NCBI GenBank assembly: GCA_900317015.1 | Contig: ONFH01000218.1 | Location: 1-6,736 of the forward strand | Source: an uncultured Erysipelotrichaceae bacterium | GTDB taxonomy: Bacteria; Bacillota_I; Bacilli_A; Erysipelotrichales; Coprobacillaceae | Length of the DNA: 6,736 nt | Direction of reading: 5' to 3' | Shown here: positions 6,732 to 6,736 of the stretch, piece by piece | How the letters are laid out: each line of letters opens with the position of its first letter | How positions within the stretch are numbered: position 1 is the stretch's first letter | Notes under the pieces: generated by a model | Told to the model about the DNA's origin: nothing | The model's database searches: none | Seen by the model: the letters and a program-made list of their open reading frames with translations, nothing else | Position numbers and translations under genes: made by a program

Positions 6732-6736
6732 ATGAG
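6732..6736 (+). CDS. Start of the first IS gene (5 bases visible)
   Basis: ATGAG at the right edge is preceded by a consensus AGGAGG with an 8-nt spacing, which strongly suggests a real start. Only the Met codon and two bases are seen, so no product can be read. If the element is IS66 family, the first gene would be the small accessory protein TnpA; that is inference from position. Confidence 0.45.

Larger units (their letters stand above)
6650..6736 (+). mobile_element. Left end of an insertion sequence, probably IS66 family
   Basis: Homology of the second gene to its paralogue ends shortly before 6650, where GTAAGCGTCTC begins. IS66-family terminal repeats are known to start with GTAA, commonly GTAAGCG, and to make 8-bp target duplications; the candidate here is GTATGAAA at 6642-6649. 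A well-placed RBS and ATG 82 bp inside the tip fit the first small gene of such an element. The other end and the transposase are outside the window, so the family rests on the tip sequence and layout only. A different mobile element or a simple rearrangement remains possible. Confidence 0.5.

Noticed and set aside
1..6736. tRNA, rRNA, CRISPR arrays or replication origins
   Set aside because: No cloverleaf, spaced direct repeats or iterated origin boxes were seen on either strand by eye.

Overview
The window is AT-rich DNA with strong AAGGAG/AGGAGG ribosome binding sites, LPXTG cell-wall anchoring and Cna_B-type surface domains. This points to a low-GC Gram-positive (Bacillota). The style resembles host-associated gut Erysipelotrichia or Clostridia, but the genus is a guess. 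Everything recognisable lies on the + strand.

Layout. (1) nt 1-3350 is the 3' part of a large wall-anchored adhesin whose start lies left of the window. It has the end of a probable thioester domain (TED) with its glutamine, six Cna_B domains with readable Lys/Glu/Asn-or-Asp isopeptide triads, and an LPDTG sorting signal. (2) nt 3353-3385 is a strong intrinsic terminator. (3) nt 3386-3663 is a non-coding gap with several dyad-symmetric sequences, then a TATAAT promoter and an RBS. (4) nt 3664 to about 6649 is a second, related adhesin gene: signal peptide, unknown N-terminal domain, Thr/Pro linker, unknown domain, TED, two SpaA-like Cna_B domains and one B-type Cna_B domain. It is broken twice: by a +1 frameshift at about nt 4561, and by a sequence jump at about nt 6650 that removes its C-terminus and any wall anchor. 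(5) nt 6650-6736 looks like the left end of an insertion sequence, probably IS66 family (tip GTAAGCG). It runs to the first codon of an IS gene at nt 6732.

Function. Both large proteins have the layout of TED adhesins: a TED at or near the tip for covalent capture of a ligand, a stalk of isopeptide-locked Cna_B domains, and a sortase anchor. Gene 1 looks functional as far as it can be seen. Gene 2 as read here cannot give an anchored full-length product.

Three points deserve attention. A module of about 165 residues appears to be inserted in front of the last strand of B-type Cna_B domains, twice in gene 1 and once, cut short, in gene 2. The TED of gene 2 keeps its cysteine but has alanine where the glutamine of the TQxA-like motif is expected. 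At the IS end, a perfect 12-bp hairpin buries the RBS of the first IS gene, and a probable promoter overlaps its left arm, so only read-through transcripts should be blocked.
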